51,287 bases of DNA from a virus, in the IMG/VR virus record IMGVR_UViG_3300037193_001287, positions 1 through 51,287 of that record; one strand, written 5' to 3'. The translations under genes were made by a program, and so were the position numbers. The notes beneath the pieces are model-generated. The model had not been told where the DNA came from. It searched no databases and was given only the letters and a program-made list of their open reading frames with translations. Positions 14,296 to 22,632 of this stretch are shown one piece after another (the stretch's first letter is position 1; every line of letters starts with the position of its first letter).

Positions 14296-14476
14296 TCTCG
14301 TCGGCGCCGGGGGGGTTGCGGGGGAGGCCTTCGGCGGCGTCGCCGAGGTCGTCGAGCTCGTCGGCGGTGGCGCGGAGCCGCGCGGCGAGTAGGCGGAGCT
14401 CCACTTTGAGCGCGGCGGTGCTGAGGGGGAGGCCGGCGTCGTGCGGCGGTGGGTGCCGACGCCGGAGGAGGGCCAT
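14273..14476 (-). CDS. Small helical protein (67 aa)
   Basis: ATG at 14476 with GGGAAGG 8 nt upstream. Residues 18-46 form an amphipathic helix (LSTAALKVELRLLAARLRATADELDDLG), then an acidic disordered tail. Overlaps the next gene. Lysis-cassette neighbour; function unknown. Confidence 0.65.
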   Translation of the reverse strand: MALLRRRHPPPHDAGLPLSTAALKVELRLLAARLRATADELDDLGDAAEGLPRNPPGADENGADGNA

Positions 14477-14481
14477 CACGC

Positions 14482-14802
14482 TTACCTTCCCGCGTCTCGG
14501 TCGAGGATGCGAGTGGCGGCCGCGGTGAACTGGACGAGCGCGGGGACGACGTCGGTGCGGAGCGTCGCGTTGAGGTCGCGTTCGCGTTGCTCGGCGGCGA
14601 GAGCTCGGGCCTCGGCCTGGTCGGCCCGTTTCGGGGTTTCGATGCGGCCGAGGAGCCATAGCAGGGTGACGATGCCGAGGACGCCGTAGTTGATGAGGAC
14701 GGCGAGCTCGCCGAGGTCGGAGCCGCCGGCGTGCTCGGTCGAGAGGACGGCGCCGGCGCCGACCGTGTTGACGCCGACGGCGGCGGCGAGCCGGGCGAGC
14801 AC
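14482..14802 (-). CDS. Holin candidate next to the endolysin (106 aa)
   Basis: GTG start at 14802, five bases after the amidase stop. Hydrophobic segments at about 3-22 (LARLAAAVGVNTVGAGAVLS) and 32-56 (LGELAVLINYGVLGIVTLLWLLGRI), followed by a charged cytoplasmic-type helix (PKRADQAEARALAAEQRERDL). Position right after the amidase and this topology fit a holin. No strong ribosome binding site is visible, so the exact start is uncertain. Confidence 0.72.
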   Translation of the reverse strand: MLARLAAAVGVNTVGAGAVLSTEHAGGSDLGELAVLINYGVLGIVTLLWLLGRIETPKRADQAEARALAAEQRERDLNATLRTDVVPALVQFTAAATRILDRDAGR

Positions 14803-14807
14803 GCCGG

Positions 14808-15683
14808 CTAGGCGTCGGGGACGACGAGGTACAGGGTGCAGGTGCCGCCGGGGGCGCCGCCTTCGACGGTGAGGAGCGTGACGCCGTCCTTGTTCTGCTC
14901 GGCGGTCTCGGGGATCGGCCAATAGCCTTCGCGGGCCGGGTTGGAGCCGAGCGGCCGGACGGAGATGAGGTCGCCGAACGGGACGCGGGGGCGGCCGCCG
15001 GCGCCGTCGAGGGGAAGCCACGCGCGTCCCTGGTCGTCGAGGCCGAAGGTGAGGGCGAGACGCATGAGCGGGCTCCTGAGCGTGTTGAGGCGGAGGCCTC
15101 GACGGATGACGGCGGTAGACGTCGTGACGGTCGACGTGGTCGCCGGCTTGTAGCCGGCGAGGTCGAGCATGTGGAGGCCGACGTTGGCGCGAAAGGTGTC
15201 CATGTTGATGCCGACGGGGTCGATCTTGCGGCCGGGGTCGGTCTCCTTGTGGCCGAGCAGGGCCGAACGGTCGGCGGGCCGGCCGAGGCGGAGGAGAACG
15301 GCGGCGACGCTGCGGAGCGACGCGTTGACGATGCGGTCGGAGTAGGGCTCGCCGCGGCCGTCGTTGGCGAGCTCCCAACCGAGCGCATCGTTGCGCCAGG
15401 TGCCGTAGCCGTTGTGGTTGGCCTTGCCGTCGGCGACGAGCGTGATCGAGCCGGAACGCTTGGGGCCGGCCTGGGCGAGCGGGCCGGGGAGGTCGGAGCG
15501 GCCGTCGCGGAGGATGCGGTCGAGGGTGCCGTCGAGCATGGTCGGCGGGGTGGCGGTGTGGTGGACGACGATGCGGCCGGCGGAGCCGGCGGCGAGCTCG
15601 GCGCCGCGGCCTTTCCAACCGGGGAGCTCGTAGACGTCGACGCCGGCCGCTCGGAGAACGTCGGCGAGCCAAGGAACGCGCAC
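14808..15683 (-). CDS. N-acetylmuramoyl-L-alanine amidase endolysin (291 aa)
   Basis: Residues 35-165 are an Amidase_2/PGRP domain: HHTAT at 41-45 supplies the first zinc ligand, the ANHNGYGTWRND loop follows at 89-99, GHKETDPGRKIDP at 144-156 supplies the second His (145) and the catalytic Lys/third ligand region. It cuts the amide bond between muramic acid and L-alanine at lysis. The C-terminal 100 residues are beta-rich (WLPLDGAGGRP, GDLISVRPLG, TCTLYLVVPDA) and may bind the wall. GTG start at 15683 lacks a strong ribosome binding site. Confidence 0.9.
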   Translation of the reverse strand: MRVPWLADVLRAAGVDVYELPGWKGRGAELAAGSAGRIVVHHTATPPTMLDGTLDRILRDGRSDLPGPLAQAGPKRSGSITLVADGKANHNGYGTWRNDALGWELANDGRGEPYSDRIVNASLRSVAAVLLRLGRPADRSALLGHKETDPGRKIDPVGINMDTFRANVGLHMLDLAGYKPATTSTVTTSTAVIRRGLRLNTLRSPLMRLALTFGLDDQGRAWLPLDGAGGRPRVPFGDLISVRPLGSNPAREGYWPIPETAEQNKDGVTLLTVEGGAPGGTCTLYLVVPDA

Positions 15684-15704
15684 GCCGACAGGCTAGGCGC
15701 CTAC

Positions 15705-16310
15705 CTAGTCGGCGGCGGGGATGCCGAGCGCGGCGCGTTCCTGGGGGTCGGCGAGGATGGCGCGGATGCGTTCGTCGACGGCGGCGGCGAACCGGGCGGC
15801 CTCGGCCTCGGCGCGCTGGTTGGCTTCGACGGTGGCGGCCTCCTGCGCGGCGAGGCTGTCACGCTGCGCGATCAGGCTCGCGTGGTGCTGCCATCGGCGG
15901 GTTTCTTCCTCGTAGGCGGCGACGGCCTCGGCGTAGGCGGCCTCGGCGGCCTCCTCGGCGGCGCGGGCGGCGTCGAGCTCCTCGGCTGACGGCGGCGGGA
16001 GGACGGCGTCGACGACGGGGAGCTCGCCGCGGCCTTCGACGGTGAGGATGATGCGGGCTCGTTCGGTGCCGTCGTCGTCGGCGACGGGTTCCCATCGGGC
16101 GACGGTGCCGGTGATGGCGACGGTCCATTCGTCGCCGACGATGCCGTCGAGGTAGGCGCGTTGGCCGGCGGTGAGCTCGCCGGCGAGCGGGCCGGCGGTG
16201 GGCTCGGGTCGTTCGGGCCGGACGGGCGGGTCGCCGAGGGCGGGGAGCTTGGTGTCGAGGGTGACGTCCTCGACGTCGAGCTCGGCCGGGTCGACGGTGC
16301 GGGTGGGCAT
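15705..16310 (-). CDS. Virion-associated or tail-fibre assembly protein (201 aa)
   Basis: The first 110 residues are mixed beta (VTLDTKLPAL, WTVAITGTVARWEPV, RARIILTVEGRGELPV), followed by a long Ala/Glu-rich coiled coil (112-185). Sits between the fibre genes and the endolysin, the usual location for tail-fibre chaperones in myophages. ATG at 16310. Confidence 0.7.
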   Translation of the reverse strand: MPTRTVDPAELDVEDVTLDTKLPALGDPPVRPERPEPTAGPLAGELTAGQRAYLDGIVGDEWTVAITGTVARWEPVADDDGTERARIILTVEGRGELPVVDAVLPPPSAEELDAARAAEEAAEAAYAEAVAAYEEETRRWQHHASLIAQRDSLAAQEAATVEANQRAEAEAARFAAAVDERIRAILADPQERAALGIPAAD

Positions 16311-16327
16311 GGTGGTCAGTCTCCTAT

Positions 16328-17410
16328 CTAGCCGACGATCATGCGGGGACCGCCGGCGACGATGGTGAACGCGGACGACTGTGTCCAACCGCTCGTCGTG
16401 TAGCCGTCGGAGGCGCGGACGCGGAGCTCGTAGGTGCCGGGCGTCTCGGCGCTCGTGTTCCATGAGTGCTGCGAGGCAGCGAGGGATGGCTGCCATGGGG
16501 TCCACGCGCCGCCGTTGTAGCGGTATTCCAACTCGTAGGTGATGGCGTCGCCGTCGGCGTCGGTGGCGTTGCCCCAGTTAATGAGGATGGTGGCGCCTTT
16601 GGCGATGGCTTGGCCGGCGCTCGGGGTGGTGAACGCGCCGGGGGCGCCGGGGGTGGTGTTGGGGGCGCGGATGGCGAGGATGGCGCCGGCGTCGCCGTGG
16701 TAGACGCGGCCGCCGGTGTGGCCGGAGATTCCGGCGGTCTTGGCGGCGGTGGCGGCGGCCGACGTGAGGAGCTCGTAGTAGCTCGCGTAGGTGATCTGCG
16801 ACGAGCCGGTCGCGCCGAAGGTCTCGGCGATGGTCATGCCGGAGGGCGGGGTCTGCCCGGCGGACGCGGCGCTGTTGTTGATGGTCGATTCGGCGAAGAA
16901 CGCGCCGAGGAGGAGCGTGTCGAGGACGCCGGGGGTGACGGCGCCGGCGGCGACGGATCGGCTCGCGATGGTGCTGCCATCGTTGGCGCCGTCGACGGCG
17001 TGGTTGTAGTCGGCGAAGGGGCCGCCATCGACGCCGATGAGGCGGTGCCCGCGGATGGCGAACGTGACGCCGGCGCGGTCCTTGCTGGTCTCGCTGTTCG
17101 TGAATCCCTGGTTGCCGGAGTGGCTGACGAGACCGGCCGAGCCGGCCTCGCGGTACAGGACGTAGAACCGGACGCGGGCGCCGCTGACGCCGTCGAAGGT
17201 GGTTTGGAACAGGGAGGACCAACCGCTCGGGAGGGTGATGCCGTCGTGGCTGCGGGAGACGCCGTCGTCGCTGCCGGCGAAGCAGTAGCCGACGTGGACG
17301 AGGAGGTCGCCGACCTGCGTTTCGGTGGGCTGCGAGAATGACCACGAACCCGACGAGATAGCGACGTTTTCGTGGTTCTGGACGCCGGCGAGGGTGGGGC
17401 GGGTCGGCAT
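16328..17410 (-). CDS. Tail appendage protein with C-terminal fibronectin-III-like domain (360 aa)
   Basis: The N-terminal 235 residues form a beta-rich domain with VGDLLVHVGY, LPSGWSSLF, TFAIRGH and VLDTLLLGAFF segments. The same layout, DLFVLTVHAK, TPAGWTKE, DYVAVAACL, is found at the start of the 996-residue fibre at 40049-43039, so the two probably share an adhesin-like fold. Residues 250-355 resemble a fibronectin III/Ig-like domain (DADGDAITYELEYRYNGGAW, TPGTYELRVRASDGYTTSGWTQSSAF). Likely exposed on the tail and involved in surface binding. Confidence 0.82.
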   Translation of the reverse strand: MPTRPTLAGVQNHENVAISSGSWSFSQPTETQVGDLLVHVGYCFAGSDDGVSRSHDGITLPSGWSSLFQTTFDGVSGARVRFYVLYREAGSAGLVSHSGNQGFTNSETSKDRAGVTFAIRGHRLIGVDGGPFADYNHAVDGANDGSTIASRSVAAGAVTPGVLDTLLLGAFFAESTINNSAASAGQTPPSGMTIAETFGATGSSQITYASYYELLTSAAATAAKTAGISGHTGGRVYHGDAGAILAIRAPNTTPGAPGAFTTPSAGQAIAKGATILINWGNATDADGDAITYELEYRYNGGAWTPWQPSLAASQHSWNTSAETPGTYELRVRASDGYTTSGWTQSSAFTIVAGGPRMIVG

Positions 17411-17416
17411 GGGCGC

Positions 17417-18043
17417 CTAGATGGTGACGTCGGCGATGAGGGCGACGGCGCCGCCGGTGGGGGTGCCGCTGACGGCGGTGACGTTCGGCTTCCAGATGTC
17501 GCCGTCGTCGGCGTCGCTGAGGGTCATGGGTGAGCCGAAGGTGCCGGAACCGCGGAAGCCGGCGGACGTGGCGACGACGCCGGAGGAGAGGGTCGTGGTG
17601 GTGGCGCCGTCGTTGTGGAGCATGGAGAACGTGAACGAGGTGCCGTAGCCGAGGAGCCACTTGTAGCCGACGAGCTTGACGGTTTGGCCGGCCATGATCG
17701 ACAGGTGCGCCCAGGGCATGTAGTCGGTCGAGCCGCTCGCGACCTTGATTTCGCCGGGCATCACATAGGTCCACGCGAACCGCATGGTGGTCTCGCCGTC
17801 GGTGTGAATCTGGCGCCATGCCGAGCCGGTGGAGAGGTAGAGGACGCCGGTGTCGGTGGCGAGGTAGTAGAGGCCGGCGTTCGCGGCGGCCGCCGCCGGG
17901 CGGGCGGCGAAGGTGCCGGCCTGGTGCATCGCGCCGAGCGATTCGATGGCGGCGTGCGACGCGTCCATCTGCGCGCGGGTGAACGGGTCGCCGCCGGCGG
18001 ACCATCGCGTGATGCCGAACCGGGTGGTGGTCGTGACGGCCAT
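17417..18043 (-). CDS. Tail fibre protein (208 aa)
   Basis: Starts with the motif TTRFGITRWSAGGDPFTRAQMDAS, a form seen at the beginning of many actinophage fibre proteins, then GLYYLATDTGVLYLSTGSAWRQI (56-78), a standard phage fibre repeat. The C-terminal half is a beta-rich jelly-roll-like region (FAWTYVMPGEIKVA, TVKLVGYKWLLGYG). Follows baseplate protein I, as expected for a distal tail fibre. Confidence 0.82.
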   Translation of the reverse strand: MAVTTTTRFGITRWSAGGDPFTRAQMDASHAAIESLGAMHQAGTFAARPAAAAANAGLYYLATDTGVLYLSTGSAWRQIHTDGETTMRFAWTYVMPGEIKVASGSTDYMPWAHLSIMAGQTVKLVGYKWLLGYGTSFTFSMLHNDGATTTTLSSGVVATSAGFRGSGTFGSPMTLSDADDGDIWKPNVTAVSGTPTGGAVALIADVTI

Positions 18044-18071
18044 GGGGTCTCAGTCTCCTCGACGGGTGGGG

Positions 18072-18713
18072 CTAGACGGTGGACTCGATGACGTCCCAGG
18101 TGCCGGCGGCCTCCAACGACGTCCATGACGGATAGGTGGTCTCCAACAGGGTCCACGAGGCGGCGTAGCTGATGACGGTGAGGTTGACGCCGGCCGGCTT
18201 CGCTCGGGCTTCGATGATCGCGGCGAGGGTCGCGGCCTCGGAGGGGGTTTCGGTGGGGATGGTGCGGACGGCGACGGCCCAAGGGTTGCCGCCGTACAGG
18301 GGGATGACGTCGACCTGTTTCGTGCCGGTGAGGGTCTCGGCGGCGGCGGCGGCGATGCCGGCGCGGGTGCCGCTCTGCCAACCGGACGCGGCGCCGGCGA
18401 TGTTGTCGCGTCGTTCCTGTTCGGCCATGGCCGGCGGGAGGTCGACGCCGACGTGTTGCGCGAGCCAGGAGAGCCAATCGGCGTCCGCGAGGGCGGGGTC
18501 GACGAGCTCGGAACTGTCGGCCGGGTCGCCGCCTTCGTCGGGGGTGAGAACGTCCCATCGGTCGAGGAGGGCCGCGACCTCGGCGGCCTGGTCGACGGTC
18601 AACGACAGGAACCGGAGGAGCGGGTAGTCGAGGGCGGCGTCGGCCGAGCGGTAGACCTCGGGGAGCCGGTCGTAGAGGCGTTGGGTGGTGACGCCGACGG
18701 CGGGGGCGGCCAT
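18072..18713 (-). CDS. Baseplate wedge protein, tail protein I family
   Basis: Matches P2 gpI-type proteins: LYDRLPEVYRSADAALDYPLLRFLSL (13-38), LLDRWDVLTP, DWLSWLAQHVGVDLP, NIAGAASGWQSGTRAGI. It connects the baseplate wedge to fibres. The last 30 residues have three evenly spaced W-x3-E motifs (W187/E191, W197/E201, W206/E210), the same element that interrupts the repeats of the long fibre at residues 301-326. Directly follows the J gene. Confidence 0.88.
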   Translation of the reverse strand: MAAPAVGVTTQRLYDRLPEVYRSADAALDYPLLRFLSLTVDQAAEVAALLDRWDVLTPDEGGDPADSSELVDPALADADWLSWLAQHVGVDLPPAMAEQERRDNIAGAASGWQSGTRAGIAAAAAETLTGTKQVDVIPLYGGNPWAVAVRTIPTETPSEAATLAAIIEARAKPAGVNLTVISYAASWTLLETTYPSWTSLEAAGTWDVIESTV

Positions 18714-18716
18714 GGG

Positions 18717-19859
18717 TTAGGGGGCCGTGACGGTCGTGACGGACGCGGCGGTGTTGTAGTCGGCGAGGGGGGCGACGCCGGTGAGCACATAGTCGGCGGC
18801 GGCGCCGGCGATGGTGAGAGCGGTGACACGGTCGACGCCGGCGACGGCGTCGATGAGCGCGATGAGCTCGTTGAGGTAGACGGTGCCGGCCCATTCCCAG
18901 GAGGCCGGGTCGAGGTAGGCGTCGAGGGCGGCGTCGACGGCGGCCTCGACGTCGGCGCTGTCGTAGCCGGCTTGGCGGAGGACGGTGACGTCGACCTCGA
19001 CGCTGTTGATGGTGGGGTCGATGACGTGGACGTCGAGGTTGGCGACGGCGAGCTCCTCTAGCGCGGCCTCGATTTCGGCCTTGCGGGGGGCGGAGAGGGC
19101 GGCGCCGTCGCCGTAGACGGCGACGGTGACGTGGCCGTAGTCGGTGCTGGTGTTGGCGCCGACGCCGTCGTAGTTGTCGAGGGTGGTGGCGCGGACGACG
19201 TCGGCCTCCTCCAACGCGGCGGCGGTGAAATGCTCGGGGAGGACGAGAGTGGTGACGAGGCGTGACAGGCGGTTGACGCCGCGGTCGAGCCATGCGAGGT
19301 CGTCCTCGGGGTCGACGCCGTCGGCGACCGGGGTGGCGAGGACGGCGGCCTCGACGAAGTAGACGGACGAGACGAGCTCGACGGTGGTGCCGGCCGGGAC
19401 GCCGTTGGCTTCGGCGGTCGAGCGGGTGCCGGTGACGGCGCCGGTGCCGGAGGTGAGACCGGCGGCGATGTTGAGGTCGGTGTCGAGGGTGAAGGTGAGA
19501 TAGCCGGTTTCGCCGCCGGCGTCGACGCGGACGATGGTGCCGGCGGGGATGGTGTAGCCGGAGGCGTCGAGGACGGTGAAGGTGACGGTGGCGACGGGCG
19601 GGGTGCCGTCGTCGCGGAGGACGCCGAACAGACTGAGTAGCTGCATGGTGACGGCGGAGGGGACGCGGTTGATGGCGTAGATGAGCTCGGCGACTTCTAG
19701 GGCGAGGGCTTCGATGAGGACGACCTCGGTGTTGCCTTCGCGGGGCGTCCAACCGGGGAGCTTGGTGGTGGCGTCGAGGAGAGCGCGGGCGATGACGTCG
19801 GCCGGGCTGCGGTCGTAGGGGGCGAGGTCGACGTAGCCGGAGAGGTCGGGGGTGGGCAT
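18717..19859 (-). CDS. Baseplate J-like protein (380 aa)
   Basis: N-terminal pattern GNTEVVLIEALALEVAELIYAINRVPSAV, central beta domain with ATVTFTVLDASGYTIPAGTIVRVD and late NLDVHVIDPTINSVEVDVTVLRQ are diagnostic of the P2 gpJ/T4 gp6 baseplate wedge family. These proteins dimerise to make the baseplate ring around the hub and trigger contraction. Length is normal. Starts immediately after a 33-codon membrane peptide gene. Confidence 0.92.
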   Translation of the reverse strand: MPTPDLSGYVDLAPYDRSPADVIARALLDATTKLPGWTPREGNTEVVLIEALALEVAELIYAINRVPSAVTMQLLSLFGVLRDDGTPPVATVTFTVLDASGYTIPAGTIVRVDAGGETGYLTFTLDTDLNIAAGLTSGTGAVTGTRSTAEANGVPAGTTVELVSSVYFVEAAVLATPVADGVDPEDDLAWLDRGVNRLSRLVTTLVLPEHFTAAALEEADVVRATTLDNYDGVGANTSTDYGHVTVAVYGDGAALSAPRKAEIEAALEELAVANLDVHVIDPTINSVEVDVTVLRQAGYDSADVEAAVDAALDAYLDPASWEWAGTVYLNELIALIDAVAGVDRVTALTIAGAAADYVLTGVAPLADYNTAASVTTVTAP

Positions 19860-19961
19860 CTAGCGGCCTCCGAGGACGTGGCCGAGGATGATGGCGAGGA
19901 GGAGCTCGGCGAGGGCGGCGACGGCGACGTGGCCGGCGGTGATGGTGACGGCGGCGATCAC
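19860..19961 (-). CDS. Tiny membrane peptide (33 aa) inside the baseplate operon
   Basis: GTG at 19961 overlaps the gp25 stop (GTGA), and its TAG abuts the J start at 19859, so the tight spacing supports translation. Residues 4-31 are one hydrophobic segment (HVAVAALAELLLAIILGHVL). No counterpart in model baseplates is known to me. It might only be a coupling leader for J. Confidence 0.5.
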   Translation of the reverse strand: MIAAVTITAGHVAVAALAELLLAIILGHVLGGR

Positions 19962-20251
19962 GCGAACGCGACCTCGACGACCTGGGACGTTTCGGTGTCG
20001 GCGACGACGGTGACGTCGGTGATGGTGCGGGGCGGGCCGTAGACGGCGACGGCGGCGGAGAGGGCGCCGGGGTCGAACCCGCCGAACGCGGGGTCGAGGA
20101 TGCCGAACCCTGGCACGAGCGGCCGTTCGCCGCGGCGGGTGAGGGCGAGAACGGCGATCTGCTCGCGGTCGGCCTGGTCGGTCTCCTGTTCGACGGTGGC
20201 GACGCTGCCGTTGGGCGCGAGCCGGAAGGGGAACGCGAGGATGCGGGCCAT
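19958..20251 (-). CDS. gp25-like baseplate wedge protein (97 aa)
   Basis: Short GPW/gp25 protein: ILAFPFRLAPNGSVATVEQETDQADREQIAVLALTRRGERPLVPGFGI. The EQ...I..LL.T..GER...P.FG motif is intact. It forms the wedge/sheath initiation site in myophages. Located between the OB-fold hub protein and J as in P2. Confidence 0.9.
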   Translation of the reverse strand: MARILAFPFRLAPNGSVATVEQETDQADREQIAVLALTRRGERPLVPGFGILDPAFGGFDPGALSAAVAVYGPPRTITDVTVVADTETSQVVEVAFA

Positions 20252-20292
20252 CGGAGGCCATTGTCGCCGGTCGGCGGCGGCGGGCGGGTGAC

Positions 20293-20589
20293 CTAGAGGC
20301 GGCCGAGGACGACGGCGAGCTCGCCGGCGACGTCGAGCGCGAAGGTGACGAGGACGCGGTCGCCGGCGGTGAGGTCGACGCCGAGGCCGTGGACGTGGCT
20401 GGCGAACGCGTCGTCGCCGGCGCCGCCGGCGGCGGCCTCGGTGGTGAGGGCCGGCGTCCAGAGGCCTTGGAGGACGAGGCAAGGGCCGTACTCGTGGGCG
20501 CCGGCGCGGCGGGGGACGAGGACGTAGGGGCGGCCGTCGACCTCGACGCGGGTGACGGTGCCGAGGTAGGTGTCGCCGGCCGCGGTCAT
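20293..20589 (-). CDS. gpV-like OB-fold baseplate protein (98 aa)
   Basis: All-beta small protein: YLGTVTRVEVDGRPYVLVPRRAG (8-30), then a loop with ASHVHGL and TAGDRVLVTFALDVAGELAVVLGRL (73-97), the final GDRVLV-F...VVLGRL signature of the OB domain in gpV/gp5 spike proteins. There is no beta-helical spike extension, so the puncturing tip must be elsewhere. Neighbouring genes are hub and gp25. Confidence 0.7.
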   Translation of the reverse strand: MTAAGDTYLGTVTRVEVDGRPYVLVPRRAGAHEYGPCLVLQGLWTPALTTEAAAGGAGDDAFASHVHGLGVDLTAGDRVLVTFALDVAGELAVVLGRL

Positions 20590-20592
20590 GAG

Positions 20593-22629
20593 CTACGAAC
20601 CGTAGGCGGGCGGCGGGGACGCCCATTCGATGTGCGGGTAGTCCTTGCGGGTCGTGAAGTTGGCGCCGAGGTGGAATCCGACCTCGTAGAACGCTTGGCG
20701 GAACGCGGCGTCGGGGGCGGAGGTTTCGGCCCACACTCCACCGGGCGGCGGGACGCCGGGCGCCGACGAAAAGAAGTCCCAGGCGAGACCGAACGCGTGG
20801 AGGGACCAATCGCTCGACCCGCGGACGGGGCGGACGGCGTAGCTGTCGATGCGGCGGGGCCGCCAGGAGCTTCGCTCGTTCGCGAGTCGGCAGGCGCGGG
20901 AGAACCGGGACTCGACGGCGTCGTTGACGGTCACGCTGATCCCCCAGGGGGTGCGGACGGTGCGGGTGCGGGAGCGGTCGCCGGGTTCGCCGAACAGGCG
21001 GCGGCGTTCGGTGGTGCCGATGCGGCCGCCGGGCTGGCCGGGGTTGCCGGCGGTGTTCTCGCGGGAGCCGGACGTCGGCGAGCTCGACGTCGGCGTGTCG
21101 CTGTCGGTGTTGCCTTCGGGGCCGGTCGACTTCTGGATGATGGGGTCGACCGGGGCGACGCAGGAGACCTCGACGGGGCCGGCGCCGGCGTCGATGGGCC
21201 ATCGGACGGTCGTGACGAGCCATTCGGGGTAGCCGAGGCCGTAGATGCCGGCGGTGACGACTTTCATGCCGGGCCGGACGAGCTCGCCGCGCTGGCGGGG
21301 GAGGGAGAACGAGAGCTCACCGCCGGTGAAGCTGTCGACGGTGTCGCGGAAGCTGTCGAGGCCGACAATGTCGAGCCAGGGGTCTCCCCAGGCGTTGCGG
21401 GTGAACCCGACCTTGACGGCGACGGCGTGTTCGGCGAGCCAGGACGGCCGGCCGAAGTAGAGGACGCCGTTGGAGTGGAAGCACCAAAAGCCGAGCTCGC
21501 GGGCGAGCCGGTTGAGGACTTCCCAGGGGGCCTCGTAGATGCCGTCGGCGCCGCGTTGGGGGGCGATATCGGCGCGGGTCGGGGAGCCTTCGCCCATGAA
21601 CCGGACGCCGGAGAGGAACGCGAGGAGCTCGGCGTACTGCGTGGGTGACAGGTTCTTGACGCCGGCGGGTTCCTCGGCGCGGACGGCGCGGCCGGCCTGG
21701 TCGACGTTGGTGCGTTTGAGGCGGTCGATGACCTTGTCGCGGGCGGTGATGGTGACGCGGCCGGTTTCGTAGGTGCCGACGTCCTCTCCTCCGCCGGTGA
21801 GCTCCTGCGCGGCGATGATGAACCGGAGGTCTGTTCCCCAATAGACCTCGCCGCGGAGGGTGGTGGTGCCTCGGCCTCCGCCGAGGAACATGCGGCCGGG
21901 GTTGGCGAGGTCGAGGGTGAGCTCGGAGGATTCCTCGGCGGTGAGCTCGACGGAGCCGCCGAGGAGGTTCTCGCCGAACGCGAGCGATTCGGCGGAACCG
22001 CGGACGCGGATGCCGGACGGGCTGCGGGGGGCGACGAGGGCGACGGGGAGCTCGCCGGCGGCGATGATGACGTCGGGGGTGCGGGCTCCTTCGCCGGCGC
22101 GGGCGGCGGCGGTGGCCGGGAGGCTGCTGTCGTTGCCGTTGCCGACCGACGGGCGCCACCAATCGGAGCCTCCGCCGGCGACGCTGCCGGAGCCGCCGAG
22201 GGCTTCGCGGGCGGCGGCGGCCTTGCGGGCGGCGTCGAGGTAGGGGCGGTGCGCGCCGGACTTGTAGACCGACCAATGGTTCCATCCGCGATTCGGGGGG
22301 CCGCTGCCGGTGGTGGTGTTACCGCCGCTGATCGCGTAGGCCGCTTTCGCTTGCCGGGCGAGGTTGCCGAACAGGGTGCCGCGGTGGCGGTCGGTGCCGG
22401 CGGCGGCCGCTTTCAGGGTGCGGACCTGCCATGCGCCGACCGACGGCCCCCACGTTGCATCTTGGATGGTGAGGTCGCCGAGGGCTTCGGCGTCGGCCCA
22501 TTTGCCGGCGGGCGCGCCGGTGCCGGACTCGGGTTTGGTGACGGCGATGGCGATGGCGAGGGCCTCGCCGCGGTAGCCGGCGGCGTAGGCGGCGTCGGCG
22601 ACGTCGTCGATGGTGACCCACTTCGGCAT
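20593..22629 (-). CDS. Baseplate hub with two peptidoglycan-cleaving domains (678 aa)
   Basis: Three parts. Residues 1-135 are a lytic transglycosylase-like domain with the ES motif KPESGTG (Glu34), GAWQVRTL and GGNTTTGSGPPNRGWNHWSVY. About 185-490 are a gp27/gpD-type hub (beta-rich, TGRVTITARDKVIDRLKRT, FGRPSWLAEH). A Ser/Thr/Pro/Gly-rich linker (about 505-550) leads to a peptidase-M15-like domain: SLHAFGLAWDF with His611 and Asp618, and PHIEW with His666, the zinc ligands of LAS peptidases. The virion thus carries enzymes for both glycan and peptide cuts at entry. Confidence 0.85.
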   Translation of the reverse strand: MPKWVTIDDVADAAYAAGYRGEALAIAIAVTKPESGTGAPAGKWADAEALGDLTIQDATWGPSVGAWQVRTLKAAAAGTDRHRGTLFGNLARQAKAAYAISGGNTTTGSGPPNRGWNHWSVYKSGAHRPYLDAARKAAAAREALGGSGSVAGGGSDWWRPSVGNGNDSSLPATAAARAGEGARTPDVIIAAGELPVALVAPRSPSGIRVRGSAESLAFGENLLGGSVELTAEESSELTLDLANPGRMFLGGGRGTTTLRGEVYWGTDLRFIIAAQELTGGGEDVGTYETGRVTITARDKVIDRLKRTNVDQAGRAVRAEEPAGVKNLSPTQYAELLAFLSGVRFMGEGSPTRADIAPQRGADGIYEAPWEVLNRLARELGFWCFHSNGVLYFGRPSWLAEHAVAVKVGFTRNAWGDPWLDIVGLDSFRDTVDSFTGGELSFSLPRQRGELVRPGMKVVTAGIYGLGYPEWLVTTVRWPIDAGAGPVEVSCVAPVDPIIQKSTGPEGNTDSDTPTSSSPTSGSRENTAGNPGQPGGRIGTTERRRLFGEPGDRSRTRTVRTPWGISVTVNDAVESRFSRACRLANERSSWRPRRIDSYAVRPVRGSSDWSLHAFGLAWDFFSSAPGVPPPGGVWAETSAPDAAFRQAFYEVGFHLGANFTTRKDYPHIEWASPPPAYGS

Positions 22630-22632
22630 CGT

